DNA of 64,000 bases, from NCBI RefSeq assembly GCF_016735695.1, contig NZ_JAERQD010000005.1, forward strand, positions 124,001-188,000. The letters run 5' to 3'. This stretch comes from Microvirga zambiensis WSM3693 (GTDB taxonomy: Bacteria; Pseudomonadota; Alphaproteobacteria; Rhizobiales; Beijerinckiaceae). Below the pieces are notes generated by a model. The model searched no databases. It had not been told where the DNA came from and saw nothing but the letters and a program-made list of their open reading frames with translations. Below are positions 55,335 through 64,000 of this stretch, one piece after another; the stretch's first letter is position 1, and each line of letters starts with the position of its first letter. The translations under genes and the position numbers were made by a program.

Positions 55335-55919
55335 TTAGGCGGCCTCTTCCTGAAGGTCGTCACCCTCGGCCTCGGCCTCCGCCTCGGCGCCCTTGGCACG
55401 GCGCGGCGACTTGGCGAGGCTCTGCTCGATCAGCTTCAAGGCTTCCGTATCCGTGATCTTGTTCACAGCCGCGATCTCGCGCACGACGCGGTCGAGGGCG
55501 GATTCATAAAGCTGGCGCTCGCTGTAGGACTGCTCGGGCTGAGCCTCGGAGCGATAGAGATCGCGCACGACCTCGGTCACGGCGATCAGGTCGCCGGAAT
55601 TGATCTTGGCCTCATATTCCTGGGCGCGGCGCGACCACATGGTGCGCTTCACGCGGGCACGACCCGTCAGCACGTCCAGAGCCTTCTGCACCAGAGCCGG
55701 TTCGGCGAGCTTGCGCATGCCGACGCTGGAAGCTTTGCCGGTGGGAACCCGAAGAACCATCTTGTCCTTATCGAAGGAGACCACGTAAAGCTCCAGCTTG
55801 AAGCCAGCGATCTCCTGCTCTTCGATGGCCGTGATGCGGCCGACGCCGTGAGCGGGGTAAACGATTGCTTCACCGGACTTGAACCCAAGGCGCTGGGCGG
55901 ACTTCTTAGCGGTTGTCAT
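55335..55919 (-). CDS. carD: CarD-family transcriptional regulator
   Basis: 194 aa. The N-terminal RNA-polymerase-interacting Tudor-like domain (GEAIVYPAHGVGRITAIEEQE, then VSFDKDKMVLRVP) is followed by the DNA-binding helical domain (RKLAEPALVQKALDVLTG, KRTMWSRRAQEYEAKINSGD) and an acidic tail (EAEAEAEGDD). GGAGG lies upstream of the ATG at 55919. CarD-type proteins stabilise open complexes at rRNA and other promoters. A strong terminator follows the gene. Confidence 0.93.
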   Translation of the reverse strand: MTTAKKSAQRLGFKSGEAIVYPAHGVGRITAIEEQEIAGFKLELYVVSFDKDKMVLRVPTGKASSVGMRKLAEPALVQKALDVLTGRARVKRTMWSRRAQEYEAKINSGDLIAVTEVVRDLYRSEAQPEQSYSERQLYESALDRVVREIAAVNKITDTEALKLIEQSLAKSPRRAKGAEAEAEAEGDDLQEEAA

Positions 55920-56278
55920 GCGAGAGAGGCCTCCTTGCATGGCCCTCGTTTTGTGCGAGGGATCTGTGGTTCCACCGGACAGGGTTCCCGGGAGAACGAG
56001 GATACAATTTGAGTGTCACGGAACTTGACTATTCCGCTCTTCTCCCTGATTTAAGCCAGCGTTTAAACACGCTCATGCCCTTGACCCAGGTAGCGAAGCT
56101 CCCTTAAGTCAAAGGACGCGAATCTTTGCTTCATTATGTGAACCGCCGGTCTGCGAGGACGGTGCACGGCTTGAGCGCAAGCGACGGCATTTGCGGACCC
56201 TATCACACTCCGGCCGAAAAAGCAAAAATATTTCAAGGCAAAGCGTAACGCGCGCCCGTCTGCGCGCGGTCCTGGACT
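55920..56278. promoter_or_regulatory. carD upstream region and fdxA end
   Basis: 359 bp without a gene. It must contain the carD promoter; AT-rich sequence occurs around 56020-56060. At 56249-56268 a GC-rich hairpin (CGCGCGC/GCGCGCG) lies 11 bp after the fdxA stop and may end its transcript, followed on that strand by T-rich sequence. Confidence 0.45.
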
Positions 56279-56617
56279 TTAGTCTCCCTCGCCCGGATTG
56301 GACGAGAAGTAAGTCTCGAACTTGGCCGCGACGCCGTCGAATTCCTTCGCGTCGACGGGCGGATCCTTCTTGATCGTGATGTTCGGCCAGCTCTTGGCCA
56401 TGTCGGCGTTGAGCTTGAGCCATTGCTCGAGACCGGGCTCAGCATCGGGCTTGATCGCCTCGGCCGGGCACTCGGGCTCGCAGACGCCGCAATCGATGCA
56501 TTCGTCGGGATGGATGACGAGCATGTTCTCGCCCTCGTAGAAGCAGTCCACCGGGCACACTTCCACGCAGTCCATGTATTTGCACTTGATGCAATTTTCA
56601 GTGACGACGTAGGTCAT
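56279..56617 (-). CDS. fdxA: 7Fe ferredoxin FdxA
   Basis: 112-aa soluble electron carrier. The N-terminal cluster pattern is typical of seven-iron ferredoxins: [19 protein letters not shown] for the 3Fe/4Fe ligands, then [16 protein letters not shown] for the second cluster. The C-terminal extension ([18 protein letters not shown]) is normal for FdxA. Complete length. Follows the S4 protein on the same strand. Confidence 0.96.
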   Translation of the reverse strand: MTYVVTENCIKCKYMDCVEVCPVDCFYEGENMLVIHPDECIDCGVCEPECPAEAIKPDAEPGLEQWLKLNADMAKSWPNITIKKDPPVDAKEFDGVAAKFETYFSSNPGEGD

Positions 56618-56665
56618 GAACGGTCCTTCGAGGGCTCTTCCATTATAGGGGCCTGTGCCGCCGCT

Positions 56666-56968
56666 CTAGCCGTTGTCGCGGTCGCTGACAAGCGCCGCGT
56701 TGTCTCCGTTGAGATCGGCGTAGAGCTGCCTTGCTTCCGTTGCAGGACCCCGACGCTCGCCGAGGCCCTCGACCCGGACCACCAGTGTCGTCCGGGAGAG
56801 CGCGATGGTCACCACATCGCCGACGGCAACCGCCTTGGCGGCATTGTCGGTGCGCTGGCCGTTGAGCCGGATGAAGCCGCTCGCGACGAGCTTTGCGGCC
56901 AGCGTACGGGTCTTCGCGAAGCGCGCGAACCACAGCCACTTGTCAAGCCGCTGCCGGTCCTCGCGCAT
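56666..56968 (-). CDS. S4-domain RNA-binding protein (Hsp15-like)
   Basis: 100 aa. An S4 domain fills the first 60 residues (QRLDKWLWFARFAKTRTLAA, LVASGFIRLNGQR, VGDVVTIAL), as in Hsp15, which rescues stalled 50S subunits with bound nascent chains. It starts 12 bp after the helicase gene on the same strand, an arrangement usual in this order. Confidence 0.9.
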   Translation of the reverse strand: MREDRQRLDKWLWFARFAKTRTLAAKLVASGFIRLNGQRTDNAAKAVAVGDVVTIALSRTTLVVRVEGLGERRGPATEARQLYADLNGDNAALVSDRDNG

Positions 56969-56980
56969 GGGTTCACAGCC

Positions 56981-59900
56981 TCACTTCTTGCTATCCTCGA
57001 GCTGGGCCTTGAGGGCCATCAGCTTGGCGAAGGGCGAGTTCGGATCCGGCTGCTTCTCGCGGCGTTCGTGTCCGCCGTCGCGACGGTTGTCCGTACGCTT
57101 GTCGGGCCGCGGACCGCGACGGTCGTCGCGACGCTCCTCGCCACGACCGGGACCGCGCGGCGGACGGTTCTGCGGCCGTCCGCCCTCGCCTTGCGCCTCG
57201 CGGCGCTCCGGACGCGGACGGCGCTCGGCGCCCTGCTGCTCACCCTGGTTGCCCCCGTGGCGGGGACGACGATCACCGCGATCTTGCCGCTCGCCGCCCC
57301 GGTCGGATCGCTCGCCGCGCTCGTGACGGCCTCCGCGGGCATCGCGGCCATGGCGGGCCTGCCCGCCCTCGTGATGGCGGCGGCCCTGACGCCAGACCTC
57401 GATGGTCACCGGCTCGGCAGGCGCCTCGGCTACGGGTGTCTCCGTGGCGGGAGCTTCTGCGGCAGATGTCTCGGTGGCAGGTGCCTCGGTGATGGACGTC
57501 TCGGCGGGAGCCAAGGCCTGGCCTTCCGGCGATGCGACGGCTTCCGCCGCGCTGTCCTCCACTTCCTGCCCGGAGACGGCTGCCTCGGGAGCCTCCACGG
57601 CCACGGCACCGATTTCCTCGGTCGCAACGGCAGTCTCGGCGGTCCCGGCAGGAACCTCCTCGGTCGGAGCGGCGACCTCGCCCTCAGCCGGGCCGGCCTG
57701 AGGCTCGACCGGCTTCGGTGCTTCCACCAACGGCACGGTAATGGCGGGACCGGGACGACGATCCATCACGTAGCCGAGCGATTTCAGGATGGTGGCGAAA
57801 TCCTCGCCGGCGCAGCCCACCAGGGAGGTCATGGCGACCGTCGGAACGAAGCCCTCGCCATCCGCGGCGCCGGCCGGCGGCTCGCCCGGGGTGATGCCGG
57901 GACGATAGGCGATGGCGGGACGGATCAGGTCGGCGAGCCGCTCCAGGATATCGACGCGCACGGCCCGGCCGCCGAGAACGCGGAAGCCGGCAGCCCGATA
58001 GAGCCCATGGCCGATCTCCGGATCGACCGGGATCGAGGTGCGGCCCGACTGGGCGAGATGGGCGATCTCGTCGATGCCCTTCTGCTCGAGGCCACCGTTC
58101 TGCAGGGCCCAGAGCTGGGTCGCCAGCACGCGGGGCGCCGGCTTCAGCAGAGCCGGCAGGTAGAGGTGATAGGCGCCGAAGCGGATTCCGGCCTTGCGCA
58201 GGGAGGCGCGGGCATCCTGGTCGAGGCTGCGCACGTCGTTGAGCACCTTGGCGCGCTCGAGCACGCCGAGAGCCTCGCCGATCTGGAAGCCGATGCCGCG
58301 AGCAAGGCCCGTGAGCTCGGTGCTGCTCTCCAGCTGCAGCAGAGGGCCGAGCAGGCGCACGATAAAGGCCTTCAGCCAGGCCCGCAGGCGGATGTCGACC
58401 TTGTCGCGGGCCGGACCCGTCAGGTGCTCGTCCGAGAGAATGCGCACCTTGGGATCGAACAGCTTGTCGCCGGGCTCCAGCTTCGCCACCGGATCGCCCA
58501 TCCAGCGCACCGTGCCGTCGTTCGACAGGACGAGCATGGTGTCGGGAGTTTCCGCGAACCGGTCCGCCCGTGCCTCGATCTCGCCGGCAAGCGCCTTGCT
58601 GGCGGCGTTGCGCAGGGTCTTGGCCTCCGTGGTGTCGGCCTGGGGATCGGGCACGAAATGGAAGCCGTGCAGGTGACCGATGTGCTGACCCTCGACGGTG
58701 ACGTCGCCGGTGGTCGTAATTTCCGCTTCGAGCATCTTGTTCTCTCTCAAGCGCCGCATCAGAACGCTCGTCCTCCGGTCGATGAACCTTTGGGCGAGAC
58801 GCTCGTGGAGCGCATCCGATAGCTTGTCCTCTACCTGACGCGCAACATCCTGCCAATGCTCTGGATCCTTCAACCAGTCGGGACGGTTGGCGACGAAGGA
58901 CCAGGTTCTGACCTGGGCGATGCGGTTGGAGAGGGTGTCGATGTCCCCGTCGGTCCTGTCCATGGCGGACAGGTGGCGGGAGAACCAGTCTGCCGGAACG
59001 GCCCCGTCCTTCATCAGGAAACGATAGAGCTGACCGACGAGATCCGCATGGGTCTGGGGGGAAACCTTGCGATAATCCGGCACCTGGCAGATCTGCCAGA
59101 GGCGCTCGACGGCGTATTGCGAGCGGGCCATGGCCTGGATGTCGTCTTCCCGCACCAGAACCTCGAGCGCCGCCACGTCCTCGCCGGTCGGCGCCCGTAC
59201 GAGGCCGTGTTCTCGCGGCTGGGCGCCAAGCGAATCGCGCAGGCGGGCGAGCGAGGAGAATTCGAGATCCGGGTTTCGCCATTGCAGGATGCGGACCGGA
59301 TCGAAGACGTGATTCTCGAGGGCCTCGACGGTCTCGGCATCGAAGGGCGGGCAGCGTGCCGTGGAGCCGAAGGTGCCGTCGCGCATGTAGCGCCCTGCCC
59401 GGCCGGCGATCTGGGCCAGCTCCGGGTTGTTCAGCTTGCGGAACTGGAACCCGTCGAACTTCTTGTCGGACGCGAAGGCCACATGGTCCACGTCGAGATT
59501 GAGGCCCATGCCGACGGCGTCGGTGGCGATGAGGTAATCCACATCGCCGTTCTGGAAGAGCTCGACCTGGGCGTTGCGGGTGCGGGGCGAGAGGGCGCCC
59601 AGCACCACCGCCGCGCCGCCGCTCTGGCGGCGGATCAGCTCGGCGATGCCGTAGACCTCCTCGGCCGAGAAGGCGACGATGGCCGAACGGCGCGGCAGGC
59701 GCGAGACCTTTTTCTCGCCCGCGAAGGACAGTTTCGACAGACGCGGCCGCGTAACCACGTGCACGCCGGGGATCAGGGTCTCGATCAAGGGCCGCATGGT
59801 GGCCGAGCCGATGAGAAGGGTCTCCTCACGCCCGCGCTGGTTCAGGAGGCGGTCGGTGAAGACGTGGCCGCGGTCGAGATCGCTGGAGAGCTGGATCTCG

Positions 59901-60205
59901 TCCACGGCGACGAAGGCGAGATCGAGGTCTCGCGGCATCGCCTCGACGGTGGAGATCCAATAGCGGGGCCGGTCCGGCTTGATCTTCTCCTCGCCCGTGA
60001 TCAGGGCGACGTTGTGATGGCCGGCCTTCTCCACCACGCGGTTGTAGACCTCGCGGGCGAGCAGGCGCAGGGGCAGGCCGATCATGCCGCTGTCATGGCC
60101 GAGCATGCGCTCGATGGCGAGATGGGTCTTGCCCGTATTGGTGGGGCCGAGCACGGCGGTCACGCCGCGCGAGCGCGCCTGCGGGGGAAGGGAACGACGG
60201 GACAT
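56981..60205 (-). CDS. SUV3-like DExH helicase with long basic C-terminal tail
   Basis: 1074 aa. The helicase core covers residues about 10-400: Walker A GPTNTGKTH at 20-28, DEIQ box, LIGSATMRPLIETL, VVLGALSPRTRNAQVELF and RAGRYMRDG. The middle part (to about 780) is the conserved region of alphaproteobacterial helicase-related proteins. Residues about 830-930 are Ala/Glu/Pro/Val-rich repeats (TETSAAEAPATETPVAEAPA), and the last 130 are Arg/Gly-rich (RRHHEGGQARHGRD, RPRHGGNQGEQQG), fitting a disordered RNA-binding tail. The ATG at 60205 is chosen because the core follows directly. Probably acts in RNA processing. Confidence 0.88.
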   Translation of the reverse strand: MSRRSLPPQARSRGVTAVLGPTNTGKTHLAIERMLGHDSGMIGLPLRLLAREVYNRVVEKAGHHNVALITGEEKIKPDRPRYWISTVEAMPRDLDLAFVAVDEIQLSSDLDRGHVFTDRLLNQRGREETLLIGSATMRPLIETLIPGVHVVTRPRLSKLSFAGEKKVSRLPRRSAIVAFSAEEVYGIAELIRRQSGGAAVVLGALSPRTRNAQVELFQNGDVDYLIATDAVGMGLNLDVDHVAFASDKKFDGFQFRKLNNPELAQIAGRAGRYMRDGTFGSTARCPPFDAETVEALENHVFDPVRILQWRNPDLEFSSLARLRDSLGAQPREHGLVRAPTGEDVAALEVLVREDDIQAMARSQYAVERLWQICQVPDYRKVSPQTHADLVGQLYRFLMKDGAVPADWFSRHLSAMDRTDGDIDTLSNRIAQVRTWSFVANRPDWLKDPEHWQDVARQVEDKLSDALHERLAQRFIDRRTSVLMRRLRENKMLEAEITTTGDVTVEGQHIGHLHGFHFVPDPQADTTEAKTLRNAASKALAGEIEARADRFAETPDTMLVLSNDGTVRWMGDPVAKLEPGDKLFDPKVRILSDEHLTGPARDKVDIRLRAWLKAFIVRLLGPLLQLESSTELTGLARGIGFQIGEALGVLERAKVLNDVRSLDQDARASLRKAGIRFGAYHLYLPALLKPAPRVLATQLWALQNGGLEQKGIDEIAHLAQSGRTSIPVDPEIGHGLYRAAGFRVLGGRAVRVDILERLADLIRPAIAYRPGITPGEPPAGAADGEGFVPTVAMTSLVGCAGEDFATILKSLGYVMDRRPGPAITVPLVEAPKPVEPQAGPAEGEVAAPTEEVPAGTAETAVATEEIGAVAVEAPEAAVSGQEVEDSAAEAVASPEGQALAPAETSITEAPATETSAAEAPATETPVAEAPAEPVTIEVWRQGRRHHEGGQARHGRDARGGRHERGERSDRGGERQDRGDRRPRHGGNQGEQQGAERRPRPERREAQGEGGRPQNRPPRGPGRGEERRDDRRGPRPDKRTDNRRDGGHERREKQPDPNSPFAKLMALKAQLEDSKK

Positions 60206-60399
60206 GCCTGGGTGACGGGTAATGCTGAATAGGTCCCGGTGAGAGGGCAGAGAGGCCACAGGACCGGAGGCCGGTGCAGGCGGACTTCTCTTCAGAGCAG
60301 CCCAACGCCTCATCGGCCGGCTGCGGCCTGCCCCTTATATGGTGTGAATGGCTGCTTTCGCTACCTGAAACGGCACGAATCGCCAGGGATTTCCGCGAG

Positions 60400-61260
60400 C
60401 TACTGAACCGCTCCGGCCTGGATCGCATCGTCTGCGCGGACGGCCTTCCGGGTCGGTACGGCGGCCTTGCCGTCCCCTTCCAGGGACCAGGCCGAGGCCT
60501 GCATCTCGCCCATCCCGATCATGGTGCGCACCGAGACCTTGACGGGGAAGAGCAGGCGCGGCCCCTCGACGGGAGCCAGCCATACGGACATGTCCTTGTT
60601 GTCCTGCATGAACTTGGTCGCCGGCCGCTCGCTCCGATGGCCGGAGATCGGCACGTAGCGGGCGTTGCAGACGAGGACAGGGCCGGAATAGCCGGGCACG
60701 TCGACCTTCTTCGTCTCCCCATAGGACAGAACCACGTCCAGGCGCGAGGCCCCGTCGAAAACGGGGATGGTCCGCTCGCAATTGGCCGGATCGGTCAGGC
60801 TCTTGGCCTCGAGCGCCGGCATCAGGAGCGCGCTCATCGGATCGACGACGCCGCGCTTGTCGGCCGCCTTCACCGGAACCCGGTCCGGCTTCGGCTCGAG
60901 GGGCGGGTCGATCTCGACCTTGGCGACGCGCCCCGATTTCAGGCCTATGCGGACGGTGCGCTGGTTGTCGGAAGTCTTCGACAGCACCGCGAAATTGGTC
61001 GATTGGGGCGTCGTGCCGGCGAGCGTCCCGGAGGCGCTGGCCTCGCCCCGTCCACCGGTGAGAATCATGGCGAGCCCGGTCAGCTTCGCCTTGCCCTCCA
61101 TCTCGTATTTCGAACCGGCGAAGTTGGAGGACAGATCCGCCTTGCCCAGCGGCAGGCCGGCGAGCGAAATATCGTAGCTCACCTTCAGGGTCTGGGCTTG
61201 CGCGAGCGAGCCGATCCCGGCAAAGGCCAAGGTCACGATAGCTGAGGCGATGAGGCGCAT
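60400..61260 (-). CDS. DUF3108-type secreted protein
   Basis: 286 aa with a signal peptide (LIASAIVTLAFAGIGSLAQA). The mature protein has the beta-barrel-like pattern of this family: LKVSYDISLAGLPLGKADL, RVAKVEIDPPLEP, DPMSALLMPAL, CERTIPVFDGASRLDVVL, CNARYVPISGHR and a late WLAPVEGPRLLFPVKVSV. Function unknown; in this order it commonly lies between the rpmB and helicase genes. The ATG at 61260 is chosen for the signal peptide. Confidence 0.85.
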   Translation of the reverse strand: MRLIASAIVTLAFAGIGSLAQAQTLKVSYDISLAGLPLGKADLSSNFAGSKYEMEGKAKLTGLAMILTGGRGEASASGTLAGTTPQSTNFAVLSKTSDNQRTVRIGLKSGRVAKVEIDPPLEPKPDRVPVKAADKRGVVDPMSALLMPALEAKSLTDPANCERTIPVFDGASRLDVVLSYGETKKVDVPGYSGPVLVCNARYVPISGHRSERPATKFMQDNKDMSVWLAPVEGPRLLFPVKVSVRTMIGMGEMQASAWSLEGDGKAAVPTRKAVRADDAIQAGAVQ

Positions 61261-61495
61261 AGGGCTCTTCCGATAGTCTATTCCGTTGCATTGCACGAGA
61301 TTCAGAATAAATCATGACCGCGCTTCTGCAAAAAAACGTGATGCGGGGTCGCACTATTCTTGACGCGCCCCCGGTTTCTGGCCTATAGGCTCGCACCTTC
61401 CAAGGACTTCTGGTGTCCGGCCCCCGCGGGATCTGCGATCGAGCAAACCCGCGAATTTCAAGGTCGCGACCCTCTTAGACGATAGGATTGAACCC

Positions 61496-61786
61496 ATGTC
61501 GCGCCGTTGCGAACTGACCGGCAAGGCCGTGCTGAGTGGCCACCTCGTAAGCCACTCCAACCGCAAGACGAAGCGGAAGTTCCTGCCGAACCTCTGCAAC
61601 GTCACGCTCCAGTCGGATACCCTGCAGCGCTCCGTGCGCCTGCGCGTTTCCGCCAATGCGCTCCGCTCGGTCGAGCACCGCGGCGGCCTCGATGCCTTCC
61701 TGGCCAAGGCCAAGGCCGGCGAGCTCTCCACCACCGCCCTGGCGGTGAAGCGCGAGATCGAGAAGAAGCTCGCCGCTGCGAGCTGA
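61496..61786 (+). CDS. rpmB: 50S ribosomal protein L28
   Basis: 96 aa: [20 protein letters not shown], then [35 protein letters not shown] and an alanine-rich end. Full length for alphaproteobacterial L28. Structural component of the large subunit. Followed by a clear terminator. Confidence 0.97.
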   Translation: MSRRCELTGKAVLSGHLVSHSNRKTKRKFLPNLCNVTLQSDTLQRSVRLRVSANALRSVEHRGGLDAFLAKAKAGELSTTALAVKREIEKKLAAAS

Positions 61787-61812
61787 TCTCTGATCGCCAC
61801 GAATTCGCATTG

Positions 61813-61838
61813 CGGGCGGCCCTGGTGCCGCCCGTTTT
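61813..61838 (+). terminator. rho-independent terminator of rpmB
   Basis: CGGGCGGC, six bases, GCCGCCCG followed by TTTT, 26 bp after the rpmB stop. Confidence 0.88.
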
Positions 61839-61893
61839 GCTTTGTGTTAAGGCTTAAGCATTGGCCTGCAAGAGACGGCCTGGAAGAATCGCC

Positions 61894-62517
61894 ATGACCC
61901 AACTCGACCGCCGCGACTTCCTCATTGCGCTGACCGCAATGACCCTCGTCGTTCTCTCGTCGAACATCCTGGTCCAGTATCCCTTCCAGCATCTGGGTCT
62001 CGGTGATTACCTGACCTGGGGCGCCTTCAGCTATCCCTTCTCCTTCCTGGTCACCGACCTGTCGAACCGCCGCTTCGGCACGGTCGGCGCGCGCCGGGTC
62101 GTCTATGTCGGCTTCGTGCTCGCCGTGGCGCTTTCCGTGATCCTGGCGACACCGCGCATCGCCATCGCCTCGGGCGCGGCCTTCCTGGTGGCGCAGCTTC
62201 TCGACATCAGCATCTTCGCCCGCCTGCGCGACCGCGCCTGGTGGATGCCGCCCTTCGTCTCCTCGGTGATCTCGTCGGGCCTCGATACGGCGATCTTCTT
62301 TTCCTTCGCCTTCTATTGCGGCGCGGTTCCCGGCTTCGGCCTGACCGTCAGCGAGATGCTCGGACAATTCGGCATCGCGGACCAGTGCATCGCCCTGCCC
62401 TGGGTCAACCTTGCTATCGCCGATTATCTCGTGAAGCTCGCACTCGCCGCCGTGTCCATCGCCCCCTACGGCGCGATCCTGGCGCTCATGCGCCCGCGGA
62501 TGCAGCGGACGGCCTGA
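61894..62517 (+). CDS. queuosine precursor transporter (VUT family, YhhQ-like)
   Basis: 207-aa inner-membrane protein with about six helices: FLIALTAMTLVVLSSNILVQYP, GAFSYPFSFLVTDLSNR (a family signature), VGFVLAVALSVILATP, FLVAQLLDISIFARLR, SSVISSGLDTAIFFSFAFY and LALAAVSIAPYGAILALM. Family members import queuine or preQ bases for tRNA modification. The ATG at 61894 follows GGAAGAA. No preQ1 riboswitch was recognised upstream. Confidence 0.9.
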   Translation: MTQLDRRDFLIALTAMTLVVLSSNILVQYPFQHLGLGDYLTWGAFSYPFSFLVTDLSNRRFGTVGARRVVYVGFVLAVALSVILATPRIAIASGAAFLVAQLLDISIFARLRDRAWWMPPFVSSVISSGLDTAIFFSFAFYCGAVPGFGLTVSEMLGQFGIADQCIALPWVNLAIADYLVKLALAAVSIAPYGAILALMRPRMQRTA

Positions 62518-62526
62518 CAACGCTCG

Positions 62527-63468
62527 TCAATCGCGAGGCTGCGGAACCTCCACACGCTTGGCGTCGCCGCCGGCGACGGTCGCTTTCGCGACGGCCGGCC
62601 CCTGCCGGCCGCATTTGAGGCGGCGCAGATCCGCGCCCGGCGCGGGGGCATCGGCCTTCAGCGTGCGGAGATTGCCGATCGGGGCGTTGGCTTCCGAGAG
62701 ACCGGTCTCGAGCAGATCCCGCGTGATACGGGTCCGCACCGCCGCGCTGGGAGATCCCATGACCACCGCGATGACGCGCCTGCCGCCGCGAACGGCCGAG
62801 GCGACCACGTTGAAGCCGGAGGCGCATACGAACCCGGTTTTGGTCGCCTCCAGAGCATCGTAGTCCTCGACGAGCTTGTTGGTGTTCTTCAGCACCCGCC
62901 CGTCGACCTCGATCGACGGCGTCCTGAAAAGATCCGCATGGTCGGAGTGATAGCCGAGGACGGCCACCATGAGGACGGCCATGTCCCTGGCGTTTGTCAC
63001 CTGGCGATCGTCGTGCAGGCCATTGGCATTGACGAAGCGCGTCCCGCTCATGCCGAGGCGCCGGGCCTCCGCGTTCATTGCCGCGACGAACGCGGCCTCG
63101 CTGCCGCCGACGGCCTCCGCGATCGCGACCGCCACGTCGTTGGCGCTCTTGACCATCATCACGGTCAAGGCGTCCTCGAGGCGCAGAGAGGTTCCCACCG
63201 GAACACCCAGCTTCGTCGGGGCCTGAGCCACGGCCCGCGCACTCAGGGCGACGGACGTGTTCATGGTCAGCCTGCCGGATTGGACGGCCGCAAGCGCGAG
63301 ATGCGCTGTCATCAGCTTGGTGAGCGAGGCCGGGTGCCAGGACCGGGTGGCCTCCTGCGCCGCCAGGATGTTGCCGGAAGAGGCATCGACCAGCAGCAGG
63401 GGCGAGGCGCCGGCGGAGGCGCCCGTGAGGAAAAGGCCGGCGGCCAGCAGGATCGAGGGCGCCTTCAT
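62527..63468 (-). CDS. D-alanyl-D-alanine carboxypeptidase (S11 family)
   Basis: 313-aa periplasmic penicillin-binding protein trimming peptidoglycan pentapeptides. Signal peptide at ILLAAGLFLTGASAGA. The three active-site motifs are present: SLTK (WHPASLTKLM), SAN (MMVKSANDVA) and KTG (ALEATKTGFVCASG). The start at 63468 is chosen to give the signal peptide. Shorter than DacA-type enzymes, as it lacks most of the C-terminal membrane-anchor domain. Confidence 0.93.
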   Translation of the reverse strand: MKAPSILLAAGLFLTGASAGASPLLLVDASSGNILAAQEATRSWHPASLTKLMTAHLALAAVQSGRLTMNTSVALSARAVAQAPTKLGVPVGTSLRLEDALTVMMVKSANDVAVAIAEAVGGSEAAFVAAMNAEARRLGMSGTRFVNANGLHDDRQVTNARDMAVLMVAVLGYHSDHADLFRTPSIEVDGRVLKNTNKLVEDYDALEATKTGFVCASGFNVVASAVRGGRRVIAVVMGSPSAAVRTRITRDLLETGLSEANAPIGNLRTLKADAPAPGADLRRLKCGRQGPAVAKATVAGGDAKRVEVPQPRD

Positions 63469-63603
63469 GAGCAGATGGTGGACGAAAACCGGGGCCGTTC
63501 GCAAGCTTCCATTGTCAAGCAGCCGAAAAAACTTGGCGTCGGTGGGCGCTTTTGTCGGCTGCGAAGGCAAGATCCCTGTCGAATCTCTCGCTCCGAACCC
63601 TTC

Positions 63604-64000
63604 CTAAAGCGCCTCCTCCGCGTAAGGCGGATGTGGGATCGCCTGATGCGCCGCGCGCAGGGCCGCCGACCAGCGCTCGCGCAGGTCGCGAAAGTAGGGC
63701 TCATCCTCCTGGATCCGGTAGGTGATTCCTGCCTTCAGCGCATCGCGCTTGGCGACGACGATATCGATGGGCAGGCCGACGCCGAGATTGGATTTCAGGG
63801 TCGAATCCATCGAGATCAGCCCGAGTTTCAAGGCCTCCACCAGGCTGGTGGAGTAGGAGATTGCCCGATCCAGGATCGGCTTGCCATATTTCGGCTCGCC
63901 GATCTGCAGGAACGGCGTGTCGATGGTCGCCTCGATGGCGTTGCCGGCCGAATAGATCTGATAAAGCCGCATCGGGTTCGACCCGATCTGCCCGCCGAGC
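63604..64000 (-). CDS. proteasome-type protease (partial, cut by the window edge)
   Basis: The reading frame runs off the right edge; the 131 visible residues are the C-terminal part. They begin LGGQIGSNPMRLYQIYSAGN and continue with IGEPKYGKPILDRAI, GLISMDSTLKSNLGVGLPID and YFRDLRERWSAALRAAHQAI, the pattern of the bacterial predicted proteasome-type proteases related to HslV/20S beta subunits. The N-terminal catalytic residue lies outside the window, so activity cannot be judged. Confidence 0.85.
   Translation of the reverse strand, partial: LGGQIGSNPMRLYQIYSAGNAIEATIDTPFLQIGEPKYGKPILDRAISYSTSLVEALKLGLISMDSTLKSNLGVGLPIDIVVAKRDALKAGITYRIQEDEPYFRDLRERWSAALRAAHQAIPHPPYAEEAL

Noticed and set aside
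56423..58822. 799-aa open frame on the plus strand opposite the helicase
   Set aside because: Complement of the low-complexity and helicase coding region; repetitive Leu/Gly/Arg content and no conserved motifs.
57684..59282. 532-aa minus-strand frame inside the helicase gene
   Set aside because: Same strand, shifted frame of a clearly conserved protein; sequence is Arg/Pro/Ala-rich noise.
61839..61893. preQ1 riboswitch before the queuosine-precursor transporter
   Set aside because: The gap is short and I could not find the conserved preQ1 aptamer core or a pseudoknot-forming A-rich tail.

Overview
The window looks like chromosomal DNA from a GC-rich alphaproteobacterium of the order Hyphomicrobiales (Rhizobiales), most likely a methylotrophic Microvirga/Methylobacteriaceae-type organism. 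The basis is a lanthanide-type methanol dehydrogenase cluster (xoxF-xoxG-xoxJ), glutathione-linked formaldehyde oxidation, an NAD-dependent formate dehydrogenase (fdsGBAD), and an rpoH2 / carD / fdxA / S4 / SUV3-like helicase / rpmB block of the kind found in that order. The genus is an inference from gene content and was not tested by any search.

Layout. 0-9 kb: solute uptake. An oligopeptide-type binding protein faces a GntR/UTRA regulator, followed by a PotABCD-like ABC operon, a zinc desuccinylase/aspartoacylase-family hydrolase and an IclR regulator. 9.2-20.5 kb: C1 oxidation on the minus strand, reading from S-(hydroxymethyl)glutathione dehydrogenase through gfa, fdsG, fdsB, fdsA and fdsD into three small secreted proteins of unknown role, and ending in a decayed copy of the metallo-beta-lactamase-fold gene that is intact at 19.2 kb. 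20.5-35.5 kb: a NitT/TauT-type ABC importer, then the quinoprotein cluster. This holds a PQQ-associated ABC system (ATPase, permease, binding protein), a beta-propeller protein, xoxF, xoxG, xoxJ, a second c-type cytochrome and several secreted unknowns. Together these genes can take methanol to formaldehyde in the periplasm, then via glutathione adducts and formate to CO2 plus NADH; S-formylglutathione hydrolase is not in the window.

35.5-50.8 kb is accessory DNA. A 45-bp direct repeat of the 3' half of tRNA-Arg(CCT) bounds a 12.9-kb integrated island (37864-50774). It carries a tyrosine integrase, an AlpA-like regulator, a primase-helicase, an MmeI-like single-chain restriction-modification enzyme, a broken IS5-type transposase and a large protein combining an AlbA/Schlafen-like domain with an NB-ARC-type STAND ATPase. 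The last is the best candidate here for an unusual, probably antiviral, system. Immediately outside the island lie remnants of older mobile DNA: a frameshifted darG antitoxin and a broken integrase.

50.9-64 kb is core chromosome: secreted proteins, an SNase-like protein, an M48 lipoprotein protease, RpoH2, CarD, ferredoxin, S4 protein, helicase, DUF3108 protein, ribosomal protein L28, a queuosine-precursor transporter, a D,D-carboxypeptidase and the 3' part of a proteasome-type protease gene cut by the window edge. All identifications come from reading the sequence and from family knowledge; no database search was run.
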